A stretch of DNA of 54,947 bases from positions 1 to 54,947 of the forward strand of contig JAGXFG010000064.1 of the NCBI GenBank assembly GCA_024637395.1. The letters run 5' to 3'. Below are positions 10,649 to 19,909 of this stretch, in pieces (the first letter of the stretch is position 1; each line of letters opens with the position of its first letter). Position numbers and translations under genes: made by a program. This stretch comes from Burkholderiaceae bacterium (GTDB taxonomy: Bacteria; Pseudomonadota; Gammaproteobacteria; Burkholderiales; Burkholderiaceae_E). A model generated the notes under the pieces. It saw only the letters and a list, made by a program, of their open reading frames with translations, was not told where the DNA came from and searched no databases.

Positions 10649-11437
10649 ATGAACGGCAGTCATGAGTTGTTCGAACACCACGCGGCCAATCTGGACGCCG
10701 TGCGCCGGCGGATCATCGGGGCCTGCGGCGCCGCTGGCCGCGCGCCGGACTCGGTAACGCTGCTGGCCGTAGCCAAGACCTTCGGCGCCGAACACGTCCT
10801 CGCCCTGGCCGATGCCGGCCAGCGCGCGTTCGGGGAAAATTATGCCCAGGAAGCAATCGCCAAGCTCGAGTTGTGCGCCGAACGGCGGCCAGACCTGTTT
10901 GACCGGTCGCCCGGGGCCGGCGCGTGCGGCTGGCACTTCATCGGCCCGCTCCAGTCCAACAAGACCCGCGCCATCGCGGCCCACTTCGACTGGGTGCACT
11001 CGGTCGATCGCGAAAAACTGGCGCGGCGGCTTTCCGAGCAACGACCCGCAGGGCTGCCGCCGCTGGAAATCTGCATACAGGTAAACGTCAGCGACGAGGA
11101 CAGCAAGAGCGGTTGCTCCCCCGCGGAGGCGGTAGCGCTGGCGCTCGCCGTGGCGGCGCTGCCACGGTTGCGGCTGCGCGGGGTGATGGCAATTCCGGCG
11201 CCCGAGGAGAAGGAGGCGGCCCAGCGCCGGGCCTTCGCGGCGGCGCGGGCGGTCTTCGAGAAATGCCGGAGCGCGCTCGCGAAGACGCCCGGCAACCATG
11301 GAGAGCACTTCGACACGCTCTCGATGGGAATGTCGGCCGATCTCGAGAGCGCGATCGCGGAAGGGGCGACGATAGTCAGGGTGGGCAGCGCGCTGTTCGG
11401 GGCCCGTCCGCCGGCTGGCCAGGCAGTTGCAGGCTAG
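10649..11437 (+). CDS. yggS: YggS/PROSC-family pyridoxal-phosphate homeostasis protein
   Basis: Small cytoplasmic PLP-binding protein with an alanine-racemase-like barrel. It buffers free PLP and affects amino-acid and keto-acid pools. The product is 262 residues from the ATG at 10649. The PLP-lysine segment is LLAVAKTFGAEHV, the GENYAQEA motif follows, then WHFIGPLQSNKTR, and the phosphate-binding LSMGMSADLESAIAEGATIV with VRVGSALFG. All are family hallmarks. It is divergent from pilT. A hairpin at 11518 may serve as its terminator. Confidence 0.94.
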   Translation: MNGSHELFEHHAANLDAVRRRIIGACGAAGRAPDSVTLLAVAKTFGAEHVLALADAGQRAFGENYAQEAIAKLELCAERRPDLFDRSPGAGACGWHFIGPLQSNKTRAIAAHFDWVHSVDREKLARRLSEQRPAGLPPLEICIQVNVSDEDSKSGCSPAEAVALALAVAALPRLRLRGVMAIPAPEEKEAAQRRAFAAARAVFEKCRSALAKTPGNHGEHFDTLSMGMSADLESAIAEGATIVRVGSALFGARPPAGQAVAG

Positions 11438-11517
11438 CCCAGCCCGTCCGGCAGCAGCGCGCCAGGGACGCGGCACGCCGCCGCTCGGGGCCGTGCGGAA
11501 CTGGCTGCGGAAACGAC

Positions 11518-11540
11518 AAACGCCGGTGGCACCGGCGTTT
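11518..11540. terminator. Palindromic hairpin between convergent yggS and rpsT
   Basis: AAACGCCGGT (518-527) pairs perfectly with ACCGGCGTTT (531-540) around a three-base loop. On the rpsT strand it is followed by TGTCGTTT, a weak U-rich tail, 79 bases past the rpsT stop. On the yggS strand it lies 81 bases past the stop with a GC-rich follow-on. It may act as a shared bidirectional terminator, more convincingly for rpsT. Confidence 0.6.
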
Positions 11541-11618
11541 GCGGCCCGGGGAATTTCCCGCCCGGTCGGGTTGTCTGGCTGCGGCCCCGTGCGGGGCCAG
11601 GTCAGCCGGCAGATCGCG

Positions 11619-11882
11619 TCAGGACATCGCCTTGATCGCGGCCGAAAGGCGGCTCTTGTGCCGGCTGGCGGTGTTCTTGTGCATGACTTTCTTGTCGGCG
11701 ATGCGGTCGATCACCTTCGTCGAAGCCTGGAGCTGCTGCTGCGCGACAGTCTTGTCGCCGCCATCAATCGCCTTGCGAACGGCCTTGATCGCGGTGCGCA
11801 GCGTCGAACGCAGGCTTCCGTTGTGTGCATTGAGCACAACGGTCTGGCGGGCGCGCTTGCGCGCGGAAGCAATGTTTGCCAT
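11619..11882 (-). CDS. rpsT: 30S ribosomal protein S20
   Basis: Primary-binding protein of the small ribosomal subunit. The product is 87 residues, opening [20 protein letters not shown] and rich in lysine, arginine and alanine, with the typical [13 protein letters not shown] helix. The size and the divergent position next to murJ match betaproteobacteria. In enterobacteria S20 represses its own translation; no specific leader signal is seen here. Confidence 0.97.
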   Translation of the reverse strand: MANIASARKRARQTVVLNAHNGSLRSTLRTAIKAVRKAIDGGDKTVAQQQLQASTKVIDRIADKKVMHKNTASRHKSRLSAAIKAMS

Positions 11883-12031
11883 GAGAGAATCTCGCTCTTA
11901 GTGCTGCCGGTCATGGTGCCTATGCACCACCCGCGCAAATAACCGCGCCAACCTTTGGCATCGGAATGGAAAGCCTTGAAATATAACCGATTTGACACCT
12001 TGAACGCAAGTTTGGCAGTGGATCTGGCGCC

Positions 12032-13594
12032 ATGAGCCTGATGCGCGCGGCCGCCACCGTCAGTGGGCTGACCCTGCTTTCGCGGATCCTCGGGCTGCTG
12101 CGGGAAAACCTGACGGCCTCGATTTTCGGCGCCAATGCGCTTACCGACGCCTTCTTCGTTGCGTTTCGCCTCCCCAACCTGCTGCGGCGGCTGTTCGCCG
12201 AGGGTGCCTTCTCCCAGGCCTTCGTGCCGATTCTCTCGGAGGCGCGGGCCCGCGGCGATGAATCGGGCGACGCGCAGCAAACCAAGATTCTGGTCGACCG
12301 GGTCGCGACGGTGCTCTTCTGGGCCGTGACCCTGGTATCGCTGCTGGGGGTGGCGGCAGCTCCCGTGCTGGTCTACATGATGGCCTCGGGCCTGAGCCGC
12401 GAACCGGCGGCGTTCGACGCCGCGGTCACCATGACCCGCTGGATGTTCCCCTACATCGTGTTCGTGTCGATGGTGGCCCTGAGCGCCGGCATCCTCAACA
12501 CCTGGCGGCGCTTCACGGTGCCGGCCTTCACCCCGGCACTGCTCAACCTGTGCTTCATCGGCGCGGCGCTGTGGCTCGCGCCGCACTTTGACCCCCCGAT
12601 CCTGGCCCTGAGTGCCGGGGTGTTGCTGGGCGGAGTGGCGCAACTGGCGATCCAGCTCCCGGCGCTGCGCCGCATCGGCATGCTGCCCCACGTCGGCTTC
12701 CGGCTCGGCGCCGCGCTGCGCGACCCCTACACCCGGCGCATCGTCACGCTGATGGCGCCCGCCGCGCTCGCGGTCTCGGTGGCGCAGGTGAGCCTGATCA
12801 TCAACACCCACATCGCGTCCCGGCTGGCAGCGGGAAGCGTCTCGTGGATTTCCTACGGCGATCGGCTGATGGAGTTTCCCACCGCCCTGCTCGGCGTCGC
12901 GCTGGGCACGGTGCTGCTGCCCAGCCTGTCGCGCGCCGCGGCCTCGGCCGAGACCACCGAATACAGTGCGCTGATCGACTGGGGACTGCGGCTGGCGGTA
13001 GTGTTCGCAATCCCCTGCATGGTCGGACTGGCCCTGATGTCCGAGCCGCTCACCGCGCTGCTTTTTCACTACGGCCGCTTCACCGGTCATGACGTTGCGA
13101 TGACCAGTGCCGCGGTGACGGGCTATTCGGCCGGGCTGCTGGGACTGATCGCGATCAAGGTTCTGGCGCCGGGCTTTTACGCCCGACAGGACGTCCGCAC
13201 CCCGGTGCGGATCGGCATCGCCGTGCTCATCGCCACCCAGCTGATGAACCTGGTCTTTGTCCCCTGGCTGGCGCACGCCGGGCTGGCGTGGTCGATCTCG
13301 GTCGGCGCCAGCGTCAACGCCAGCCTGCTGCTTGCCGGACTGATCAGGGGCGGCAATTACCAGCCGCGGCCCGGCTGGCTGCGGCTCGGCGCCCAGGTCG
13401 GCGCCGCGGCGGCAGCGATGGCGGCGTTGCTCTGGTTCACCGTCCCGGCCTTCGACTGGATCGGGATGCGCAGCATGCCGCTCACCAGAATCGGGCTGAC
13501 GCTCGGCCTGGTCACCGCGGCCGGCCTGGTCTACCTGCTGACATTGCTGGTTCTGGGGGTCAGGCCCCGCCAGTTCATGAGCGCCAACGGCTGA
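12032..13594 (+). CDS. murJ: Lipid II flippase MurJ
   Basis: Inner-membrane MOP-superfamily protein that flips lipid II to the periplasmic face for peptidoglycan synthesis. The product is 520 residues with about 14 hydrophobic segments. The N-terminus MSLMRAAATVSGLTLLSRIL and the FRLPNLLRRLFAEGAFSQAF segment, with its conserved arginines and EGAFSQAFVP, are family signatures. It is divergent from rpsT, with 149 bases between them that must hold both promoters. proC follows 47 bases later. Confidence 0.95.
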   Translation: MSLMRAAATVSGLTLLSRILGLLRENLTASIFGANALTDAFFVAFRLPNLLRRLFAEGAFSQAFVPILSEARARGDESGDAQQTKILVDRVATVLFWAVTLVSLLGVAAAPVLVYMMASGLSREPAAFDAAVTMTRWMFPYIVFVSMVALSAGILNTWRRFTVPAFTPALLNLCFIGAALWLAPHFDPPILALSAGVLLGGVAQLAIQLPALRRIGMLPHVGFRLGAALRDPYTRRIVTLMAPAALAVSVAQVSLIINTHIASRLAAGSVSWISYGDRLMEFPTALLGVALGTVLLPSLSRAAASAETTEYSALIDWGLRLAVVFAIPCMVGLALMSEPLTALLFHYGRFTGHDVAMTSAAVTGYSAGLLGLIAIKVLAPGFYARQDVRTPVRIGIAVLIATQLMNLVFVPWLAHAGLAWSISVGASVNASLLLAGLIRGGNYQPRPGWLRLGAQVGAAAAAMAALLWFTVPAFDWIGMRSMPLTRIGLTLGLVTAAGLVYLLTLLVLGVRPRQFMSANG

Positions 13595-13641
13595 AGGCCG
13601 GATCACGGCGGGCGCAGAGCCATTAACAAGGGGGAGCAACG

Positions 13642-14466
13642 ATGAAGGTGGTGTTCGTGGGCGGCGGAAACATGGCCGGGGCATTGGTCGGCGGGCTGAT
13701 TGCGCAGGGGCACGCGCCAGCCGACATCCGGGTGATCGATCCCGACGAGGGACAACGCGCGCGGCTGTCCGAACGCTTTCAGGTCGAGGCCCATGCCGAT
13801 GCCGCCACTGCCCTGGCGGGGGCCGAGGTGGTCGTCCTGGCAGTCAAGCCGCAGGTGATGGCGGCGGTGGCAAAGCCGCTGGCGGCGCTCGTGAGCGACT
13901 GCCTGGTAGTGAGCGTTGCGGCCGGGATTCGGGCTGCCGACCTGTCAGCCTGGCTCGGCGGTCATCGCCGGATCGTGCGCACCATGCCCAACATGCCGGC
14001 GCTCATCGGGCGCGGCATCAGCGCGCTCGCGGCAACGCCCGATCTGAGTGCGGCCGATCGCGAGCACGCCCAGCAGATCCTCGCGGCAGTGGGCGAAACG
14101 CTGTGGGTCGAAGACGAAGCGCTGATTGACGCGGTGACCGCGGTGAGCGGCAGCGGCCCGGCCTATGTCTTCTACTTCATCGAGGCGCTCGAGCGCGCCG
14201 CGACCGAACTCGGCTTCACCCCCGCCCAGGCGCGGCAGCTGGCGCTGGCCACCTTCCGGGGCGCGAGCGAACTGGCCGCCGGCAGCGATGAAACCGCGGC
14301 CCGACTGCGCCAGCGGGTGACTTCGCCCGGCGGCACGACCGCTGCCGCGCTGGCGGTGCTCGACGAACGCGGCGCCGCCGACACCATGGTCGAGGCAGTG
14401 CACGCCGCCTGCCGGCGCAGCCTGGAGCTGGGCGAGCAGGCGGGAGGCTCTCAGCCCAAGGCGTAG
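13642..14466 (+). CDS. proC: Pyrroline-5-carboxylate reductase
   Basis: Final step of proline synthesis, reducing pyrroline-5-carboxylate with NAD(P)H. The product is 274 residues with the Rossmann motif VVFVGGGNMAGALVGGL at the N-terminus, RTMPNMPALIGRGISAL near residue 113, and the C-terminal signature VTSPGGTTAAALAVLDERG. A strong ribosome site (GGGGGAG) sits just before the ATG. The last 16 bases overlap the end of convergent ubiA, so the two transcripts meet tail to tail. Confidence 0.96.
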   Translation: MKVVFVGGGNMAGALVGGLIAQGHAPADIRVIDPDEGQRARLSERFQVEAHADAATALAGAEVVVLAVKPQVMAAVAKPLAALVSDCLVVSVAAGIRAADLSAWLGGHRRIVRTMPNMPALIGRGISALAATPDLSAADREHAQQILAAVGETLWVEDEALIDAVTAVSGSGPAYVFYFIEALERAATELGFTPAQARQLALATFRGASELAAGSDETAARLRQRVTSPGGTTAAALAVLDERGAADTMVEAVHAACRRSLELGEQAGGSQPKA

Positions 14467-15320
14467 TGCGCCAGCACGCCGGCGAAGATCACCGCTCCCA
14501 GCCAGTTGTTGTGATTGAATGCCCGGAAACAGCCCGCGCGGCTGCGATCGTGAATCATCCGGTAGTGGGCCAGCGCCACCACTGCGGCCAGGCCCAGTGA
14601 CGCATAAAACCACGGCCCGAGTCCCTCGAGCCAGCCGGCCCAGGCCAGCATCAGCAACGTGGCGGCATAGCACAGCATCACGGCGGCGACGTCGAAGCGG
14701 CCAAAGGTGATCGCCGCGGTACGGATGCCGAGCAGCAAGTCGTCCTCGCGGTCGACCATCGCGTACTCGGTGTCGTAGGCGAGCGCCCAGAAAATGTTGC
14801 CCCCCAGCATCACCCAGGCACTGGCCGGGATCTCGCCGAGCACCGCGGCGTAGGCCATCGGAATGCCAAACCCGAATGCGACCCCGAGGTAAGCCTGCGG
14901 CAAGGCCAGGAAGCGCTTGGTGAACGGATAGCTGGCGGCCAGGAATGCCGCGAACACCGCCAGCTTGAGGGTCAGCAGATTGAACGGGATGATCAGCGCC
15001 AGCGCGCACAACGAGAGCACGGCAAAGATCACCAGCGCTTCCCAGTGATGGATCTGCCCCGAGGTCAGCGGCCGGTCCTTGGTGCGCTCCACCCGATGGT
15101 CGAAATCCCGATCGGCCCAATCGTTGATCGCGCAGCCGGCCGAGCGCATCAGCACAGTTCCGGCGACAAACGCGAAAACCGCATAGGCCGAGGGCTGCCC
15201 CCGGGATGCCACCAGCAATGCCCACATGGTGGGCCAGAGCAACAACAGGATTCCGATCGGCCGGTGCAGGCGCACCAGGCGCAGGTAGAGCCCCAGTCGT
15301 GACATCAGCGCGGAACTCAT
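14451..15320 (-). CDS. ubiA: 4-hydroxybenzoate octaprenyltransferase
   Basis: Inner-membrane enzyme that prenylates 4-hydroxybenzoate in ubiquinone synthesis. The product is 289 residues with multiple membrane helices. The first aspartate-rich site is NDWADRDFDHRVERTKDRPL (residues about 66-85), and the second is DTEYAMVDREDD near residue 187. Both bind the magnesium-diphosphate of the prenyl donor. The ATG overlaps the stop of the ComEA-like gene (ATGA), so it is the last gene of the long minus-strand run. ubiG of the same pathway is at 44644. Confidence 0.95.
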   Translation of the reverse strand: MSSALMSRLGLYLRLVRLHRPIGILLLLWPTMWALLVASRGQPSAYAVFAFVAGTVLMRSAGCAINDWADRDFDHRVERTKDRPLTSGQIHHWEALVIFAVLSLCALALIIPFNLLTLKLAVFAAFLAASYPFTKRFLALPQAYLGVAFGFGIPMAYAAVLGEIPASAWVMLGGNIFWALAYDTEYAMVDREDDLLLGIRTAAITFGRFDVAAVMLCYAATLLMLAWAGWLEGLGPWFYASLGLAAVVALAHYRMIHDRSRAGCFRAFNHNNWLGAVIFAGVLAHYALG

Positions 15321-15817
15321 CGCCCGCGACTCCCGGATGGCGTCGGTGACCCGAGCGCCTGGCGCTGGCGCGCGGCATCCGGTGCGGGCCCGGGATCGTA
15401 GTACACGACCCCCGAGCGGCCCACCCAGGACTGGCGCAGCGCCGGGGCGTTCCGCTCCCGGGTCGCCGGCGCTCCAGCGCCCTTGACCGCGCCGGCCGGG
15501 GCGCTGACCGACAGTCCCGCCGCCGCGAACTTCTTCAGATTTGCCACCCCTATTCCCTTGACCCGCTCGCGCAGGTCATCCATGTCGAGAAAGGCACCGC
15601 CGCGGGTGCGCTCCTCGATGATTCTCGCAGAGATCGCCGGTCCGATCCCGCGCAGCTCCTCGAGTTGCTCGGCGCTGGCCGAGTTGGCATCGAGCGCCGC
15701 GGCGGTGTTGCCGCCCAGCACGAGGGCCGCAAACACAAAGACGCGGACCAGCCCGCCCGACAAGAGCGGTTCCCGGCAACGCTTCTGCGCCAGCCTGATG
15801 AATGCCGAAAAGGCCAC
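15317..15817 (-). CDS. ComEA-like helix-hairpin-helix protein
   Basis: The 166-residue protein has an N-terminal hydrophobic segment (about residues 19-41, a signal peptide or anchor). A tandem helix-hairpin-helix domain follows: DANSASAEQLEELRGIGPAI and then ERVKGIGVANLKKF. A glycine/alanine/proline-rich, low-complexity tail runs from about residue 105. Such secreted HhH proteins bind double-stranded DNA in the periplasm, as ComEA does in type IV pilus-driven uptake, and pilT/pilU lie in the same window. The tail is longer than in minimal ComEA. The GTG start at 15817 has a good GGGAG site eight bases upstream. DNA uptake is an inference. Confidence 0.75.
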   Translation of the reverse strand: MAFSAFIRLAQKRCREPLLSGGLVRVFVFAALVLGGNTAAALDANSASAEQLEELRGIGPAISARIIEERTRGGAFLDMDDLRERVKGIGVANLKKFAAAGLSVSAPAGAVKGAGAPATRERNAPALRQSWVGRSGVVYYDPGPAPDAARQRQALGSPTPSGSRGR

Positions 15818-15918
15818 GATCGCGCTCCCTCACAAGCCACCCCAGGGTATCGATCCTAGCCGCCCGAGCGGGATTGCTGCCAGCCCCGGGACGTACCTCC
15901 AGCCTAGGCCCGGCGGCG

Positions 15919-16653
15919 CTAATCCTCGCGCCAGTGTTCGGCGACCCAGGGACTGGAGCGCGCCACCCGCAACGCCCGATTGCGCCGCCCGGCGAGCGCG
16001 TCGGGGGGGTTGACCTCACCGTGGAAGATGATGATCCGCGCGCCTTCGGGAACGATCGGATGGCGCCAGTAGTTGCTCGGCCAGCGCGGAATGCAATGGT
16101 ACTTGTAGCTCGCACACCACTTCGCCGGCCAGTAACCGAGCCGTCCCTTGCGATGCAGCACGTCGGACAGGAAGGCCTGCTCGTTGCGAAAACGCGCCCG
16201 CGCAGCGTCGACATTGCCGCGGAACTCATCCAGGACTTCCGGGTGGGCTCCGAGCTGGAAACGATAGACCGATGAATTGCCCGTGACCCGCCACGGCCTC
16301 TTCCAGTCGTGGATGATCAGGAACTCTCCGGGATACTCGAAGAACGGATCGATCCGGTCCACGATCACCACGTCGAGATCGAGGAACAGCGCGGTGCCGC
16401 GCAAGCCGTGGAGGTCGGCGGCAAAGGTGGTCAGTTTCTTCCAACCCCGCTCGGGGCTGCCGTCGGGCAGTGCCAGAGTCGGAATCGGCAGGCAGGTCAC
16501 CTCCTGGCGCACTCCCCGGTCGTCGTCGGTCAGGCAGACGAACCGGAAGTCGCCGGCCAGTTGCCGGCGCACCATTGCATAGAGCCGGTTGACGTACTCC
16601 GGACCGTACTTGGTGCCCCACTTCATGCACAGGATGACCCGCTGCTCGCTCAA
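15919..16653 (-). CDS. Glycosyltransferase-like protein of the dTDP-sugar cluster
   Basis: The 244-residue product begins [20 protein letters not shown] and has VNRLYAMVRRQLAGDFRFVC, then the metal-binding style ALFLDLDVVIVDRIDPFFEY (a DxD-like triad), and later NEQAFLSDVL. The pattern recalls GT-A folded transferases of the GT8 or related groups. The TTG start (16653-16651) overlaps the rfbD stop as TTGA and has GGAGG just before it, so it is translationally coupled to rfbD. A role in adding a sugar to the surface polysaccharide is inferred. The exact family and acceptor are unknown. Confidence 0.62.
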   Translation of the reverse strand: MSEQRVILCMKWGTKYGPEYVNRLYAMVRRQLAGDFRFVCLTDDDRGVRQEVTCLPIPTLALPDGSPERGWKKLTTFAADLHGLRGTALFLDLDVVIVDRIDPFFEYPGEFLIIHDWKRPWRVTGNSSVYRFQLGAHPEVLDEFRGNVDAARARFRNEQAFLSDVLHRKGRLGYWPAKWCASYKYHCIPRWPSNYWRHPIVPEGARIIIFHGEVNPPDALAGRRNRALRVARSSPWVAEHWRED

Positions 16654-17597
16654 GCCGCCTCCAGGATCTGCTCCATGACCTGGCCGATGCCGGCTCGCCA
16701 ATCCGGCAATACCAGCCCAAAGGTGGTGCGCAACGCAGTGGTGTCGAGCCGGGAATTGGGCCCGCGGCGTGCCGCCGCCCGGTACTGCTCGGTGGTGATC
16801 GGCTCGATCGCCTCGGGCGCCAGGCGCACCTCACGGCCTGCGGCGCGGGCCAGCCGGACCACCGCCTGCGCGAGGTCATGCCAACTGGTCTCGCCCCCCG
16901 CGCTCAGGTGGTAGAGCCCGAATGGAAAATCGATCTGGCCGGCACTGGCGTTCCCCGCCGCACCGGCCGCGCGGAGCGTCCTCAGGTAGCGGCCCAGCAG
17001 TTGCGCGGTGACGTCAGCCACCAGGGCCGCGGAAGTCGGCGCGCCCCACTGGTCAGCGACCACCTGCAGGCGATCGCGCTGGGCCGCCAGGCGCAGGATG
17101 GTCTTGGCAAAATTGGCCCCGTGGGCCCCGATCACCCAGCTGGTGCGCAACGTCAGATGGGCAGCGCCGCTGCCGGCCACTGCGCGCTCTCCGGCCAGCT
17201 TGCTGCGCCCATAGACGTTGATCGGGTTCGGTCGGTCGCTCTCGCGGTGAAAGCCGTCACGGGAGCCGTCGAAAACGTAGTCGGTCGAGTACTGCACCAT
17301 CAGTGCCCCGGCGCGCAGCGCCTCCTCGGCCAGAACCTGCGGCGCGCGCGCGTTGATGGCATAGGCCAGTTCGGGCTCGCTCTCGGCCCGATCGACCGCG
17401 GTATAGGCCGCCGGGTTGACGATGATCTGCGGCGCCACCGCGCGCACCGTACGGCGCACCGCGGCCTCATCGGCCAGGTCGCAGTCGCCGGCATCAACGG
17501 CGGCAATCTCACCCAGTGGCGCGAGCGCGCGCCGCAGCTCGAAACCGACCTGGCCATTGCAGCCCGTGACCAGGATGCGCGCCACCCCCCCGCTCAC
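16650..17597 (-). CDS. rfbD: dTDP-4-dehydrorhamnose reductase
   Basis: Last enzyme of dTDP-L-rhamnose synthesis, reducing dTDP-6-deoxy-L-lyxo-4-hexulose with NAD(P)H. The product is 315 residues from a GTG at 17597 that overlaps the rfbB stop (GTGA) with GGGAGGGG upstream; a second GTG at 17585 is possible. It has the cofactor motif [18 protein letters not shown], the [20 protein letters not shown] segment, the YSTDYVFDG strand and the catalytic YGRSKLAGE. The glycosyltransferase-like gene is coupled downstream. rfbA and rfbC are absent here. Confidence 0.92.
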   Translation of the reverse strand: MSGGVARILVTGCNGQVGFELRRALAPLGEIAAVDAGDCDLADEAAVRRTVRAVAPQIIVNPAAYTAVDRAESEPELAYAINARAPQVLAEEALRAGALMVQYSTDYVFDGSRDGFHRESDRPNPINVYGRSKLAGERAVAGSGAAHLTLRTSWVIGAHGANFAKTILRLAAQRDRLQVVADQWGAPTSAALVADVTAQLLGRYLRTLRAAGAAGNASAGQIDFPFGLYHLSAGGETSWHDLAQAVVRLARAAGREVRLAPEAIEPITTEQYRAAARRGPNSRLDTTALRTTFGLVLPDWRAGIGQVMEQILEAA

Positions 17598-18667
17598 GAC
17601 CCCTCCCCCGTGCCGATGCGATCGAGCCGGTACGCACCGCTCAGCACGCGCTGCCACCAGGGCTCGTGTGCGAGATACCACTGCACGGTCTTTCGCAGCC
17701 CGGTGTCGAAGGTTTCACTCGGACGCCAGCCCAGCTCGCGCCAGATCTTGCCGGCGTCGATCGCGTAGCGGGCGTCGTGACCCGGACGGTCGGCGACGAA
17801 GGTGATCAGGTCGCGGTAGCGCTCCAGCCCGGGCGCCTTGCGCTCAGGCGCCAGTTCCTCGAGCAGCGCGCAGATCGCCTCGACCACCGCGAGATTGCGC
17901 TGCTCGTTGTGACCTCCGATGTTGTAGGTCTCGCCCACCGCGCCGCGCGCCAGGACCTCGACCAGGGCGCGCGCGTGATCGTCGACGAAGAGCCAGTCGC
18001 GCACCTGCTGCCCGTTGCCGTAGACCGGCAGCGGCTTGCCGTGGAGCGCGTTGAGGATCACGTGCGGGATGAGTTTTTCCGGGAAGTGGTATGGCCCGTA
18101 GTTGTTCGAGCAGTTGGTCACCAGGGTCGGCAGCCCGTAAGTCCGCTGCCAGGCCCTCGCCAGGTGATCGCTGGCCGCCTTGCTGGACGAATACGGGCTG
18201 CTCGGCGCATAGGGCGTGTCTTCGGTAAAGAGGTCGTCGGTGCCGTGCAGGTCGCCGTAGACCTCGTCGGTGCTGACATGGTGGAAGCGAAATCCCGATC
18301 GACGCTCGCCGGCCAGCGCGCTCCAGTAGCCGCGTGCCGCCTCGAGCAGCGTGTAGCTGCCGAGCACATTGGTCTGGATGAAGTCACCCGGGCCGTCGAT
18401 CGAGCGATCGACGTGGCTCTCGGCCGCCAGATGCATCACCGCGTCGGGCTGGTGGCGGGCGAACGCGTCATCGAGCAGCGCCCGGTCGCAGATGTCGATG
18501 CGCTCGAAGGCGTAGCGCGGATCGGCACTGACTTCGGCAAGCGACTCGAGATTGCCGGCGTAGGTGAGCTTGTCGACGTTGACCACCGCGTGAGCAGTGG
18601 ACCGAATCAGGTGGCGGATGACCGCGCTGCCGATGAATCCGGCGCCGCCCGTTACCAGAATTTTCAT
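17594..18667 (-). CDS. rfbB: dTDP-glucose 4,6-dehydratase
   Basis: Converts dTDP-glucose to dTDP-4-keto-6-deoxyglucose, the committed step to dTDP-rhamnose and related deoxy sugars. The product is 357 residues of the extended SDR family. It has the NAD motif [17 protein letters not shown], the substrate-binding [20 protein letters not shown], the catalytic [11 protein letters not shown] and [11 protein letters not shown], and a C-terminal [11 protein letters not shown]. It lies 30 bases after lapB on the same strand and its stop overlaps rfbD. The product feeds O-antigen or another surface polysaccharide. Confidence 0.95.
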   Translation of the reverse strand: MKILVTGGAGFIGSAVIRHLIRSTAHAVVNVDKLTYAGNLESLAEVSADPRYAFERIDICDRALLDDAFARHQPDAVMHLAAESHVDRSIDGPGDFIQTNVLGSYTLLEAARGYWSALAGERRSGFRFHHVSTDEVYGDLHGTDDLFTEDTPYAPSSPYSSSKAASDHLARAWQRTYGLPTLVTNCSNNYGPYHFPEKLIPHVILNALHGKPLPVYGNGQQVRDWLFVDDHARALVEVLARGAVGETYNIGGHNEQRNLAVVEAICALLEELAPERKAPGLERYRDLITFVADRPGHDARYAIDAGKIWRELGWRPSETFDTGLRKTVQWYLAHEPWWQRVLSGAYRLDRIGTGEGS

Positions 18668-18697
18668 AGGTCTCCGGGCCAGGCGCGCGCTGCGCGC

Positions 18698-19900
18698 TCA
18701 GCCACGCTCCAGTTCCTCGCTGCGCAACGGGGCGTACGAATCCCACCGGTTGCAGCCCGGGCATTGCCAGTAGAAGCTCCGCGCCTTGAAGCCGCAGTGC
18801 CCGCACTGGTAGCGCGAGAGGCGGCGCACCTGGGCGCGCAGCAAGGTCTTCGTGAACTCGTACTCGCCGCGCTCGGGCGCCGAGGGATCGGCCGCCAGCC
18901 GCAGCTCGTTGAACCGGTCATAGCCCAGGATCGAAGGCGCGGCCGCCAGGGCGCTCCGGCCCCACTCGAGCGCCGCGCTGGCGCCGTCGCGCTGCACCCG
19001 CGCATCGAGGATGGCGCCAAAGATGTCGACCGAGGGGTGTTGCCCGGCAATCGTTTCAAGTTGCGCGAGCGCCTCGCCCACCCTGCCGAGCTGCTCATGC
19101 GCAGCCACGAACTCGCGCGCCACCAGGGCGAGATACGCCGGGCCGACCTGCACCACCGTCTGCCATGCTGCCAGTGCCGCGGCGGGGTCCGACTCGAGTT
19201 CGCCAAGCCGGCCCAGCAACAGCCACGAACGCGGATGGGCGGCGGCGGCACTGCGCGCGGCCTCGATCGCGGCCCGCGCCTCTGCCAGGTGAGGCGCGCG
19301 ATTCTCGGGCTCACCGGCGGCCCGTTCGAGCGCCGCCTGCGCCAGCTCGCAGTAACAGTGGGAGATTTCGTTTGCCCGGTCCACGCCCTGTTCGCGCTGC
19401 AATTGCTGCGCCAGTTCGATCGCCAGCGGCCAGTCGCGCACCGTCTGGGCTATTTTCAGACGCTCCGCCAGCGCACGCGCGCCGTAGGAGGTGCCGTCGA
19501 GCCGCTGGAAAGTTTCGTCGGCGCGGTCGATCAGACCAGCCTTGAGGTAGTCCTCTCCGAGTTCGTGCAACGCCCTGACGCGTTGTTCGGGATCGAGATC
19601 AGTGCGCCCGATCAGATTCTGGTGAACCAGGATCGCGCGGTCGGTCTCGCCGCGGTTGCGGAACAGCGTGCCCAGCGCGAAGTGCAACGCCACCGTCTCC
19701 GGTTCGAGACGGACGATGTTGACGAACTCGTCGATCGCCTGCTCGTGCTGCTCACCGAGCACGAAATTGAGTCCCCGGAAGTACGCCGCCGGCAGACCCT
19801 CGGAGCGCAACCTCGCTGCCTTGCCTTCAGCGCGCGCCGCCAGCCATCCGGCGCCAAAACACAGCGGTACTACCAGCAGCCACCAGAGGTCGAAGTCCAT
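18698..19900 (-). CDS. lapB: Lipopolysaccharide assembly protein LapB (TPR protein)
   Basis: Inner-membrane-anchored TPR protein that recruits LpxC to FtsH and so tunes LPS synthesis. The product is 400 residues. An N-terminal membrane anchor (DLWWLLVVPLCFGAGWLAA, residues 4-22) precedes a conserved YFRGLNFVLGEQHEQAIDEF TPR start and repeated TPR helices to about residue 350. A C-terminal rubredoxin-type zinc site follows, with paired CGHC and CPGC. It sits nine bases after lapA, the conserved lapAB pair. rfbB follows closely. Confidence 0.95.
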   Translation of the reverse strand: MDFDLWWLLVVPLCFGAGWLAARAEGKAARLRSEGLPAAYFRGLNFVLGEQHEQAIDEFVNIVRLEPETVALHFALGTLFRNRGETDRAILVHQNLIGRTDLDPEQRVRALHELGEDYLKAGLIDRADETFQRLDGTSYGARALAERLKIAQTVRDWPLAIELAQQLQREQGVDRANEISHCYCELAQAALERAAGEPENRAPHLAEARAAIEAARSAAAAHPRSWLLLGRLGELESDPAAALAAWQTVVQVGPAYLALVAREFVAAHEQLGRVGEALAQLETIAGQHPSVDIFGAILDARVQRDGASAALEWGRSALAAAPSILGYDRFNELRLAADPSAPERGEYEFTKTLLRAQVRRLSRYQCGHCGFKARSFYWQCPGCNRWDSYAPLRSEELERG

Positions 19901-19909
19901 GCCGGCCGG

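Noticed and set aside
8340-10652. Long plus-strand frame opposite pilU and pilT (about 770 codons)
   Set aside because: Antisense shadow of two well-conserved ATPase genes; no motifs of its own.
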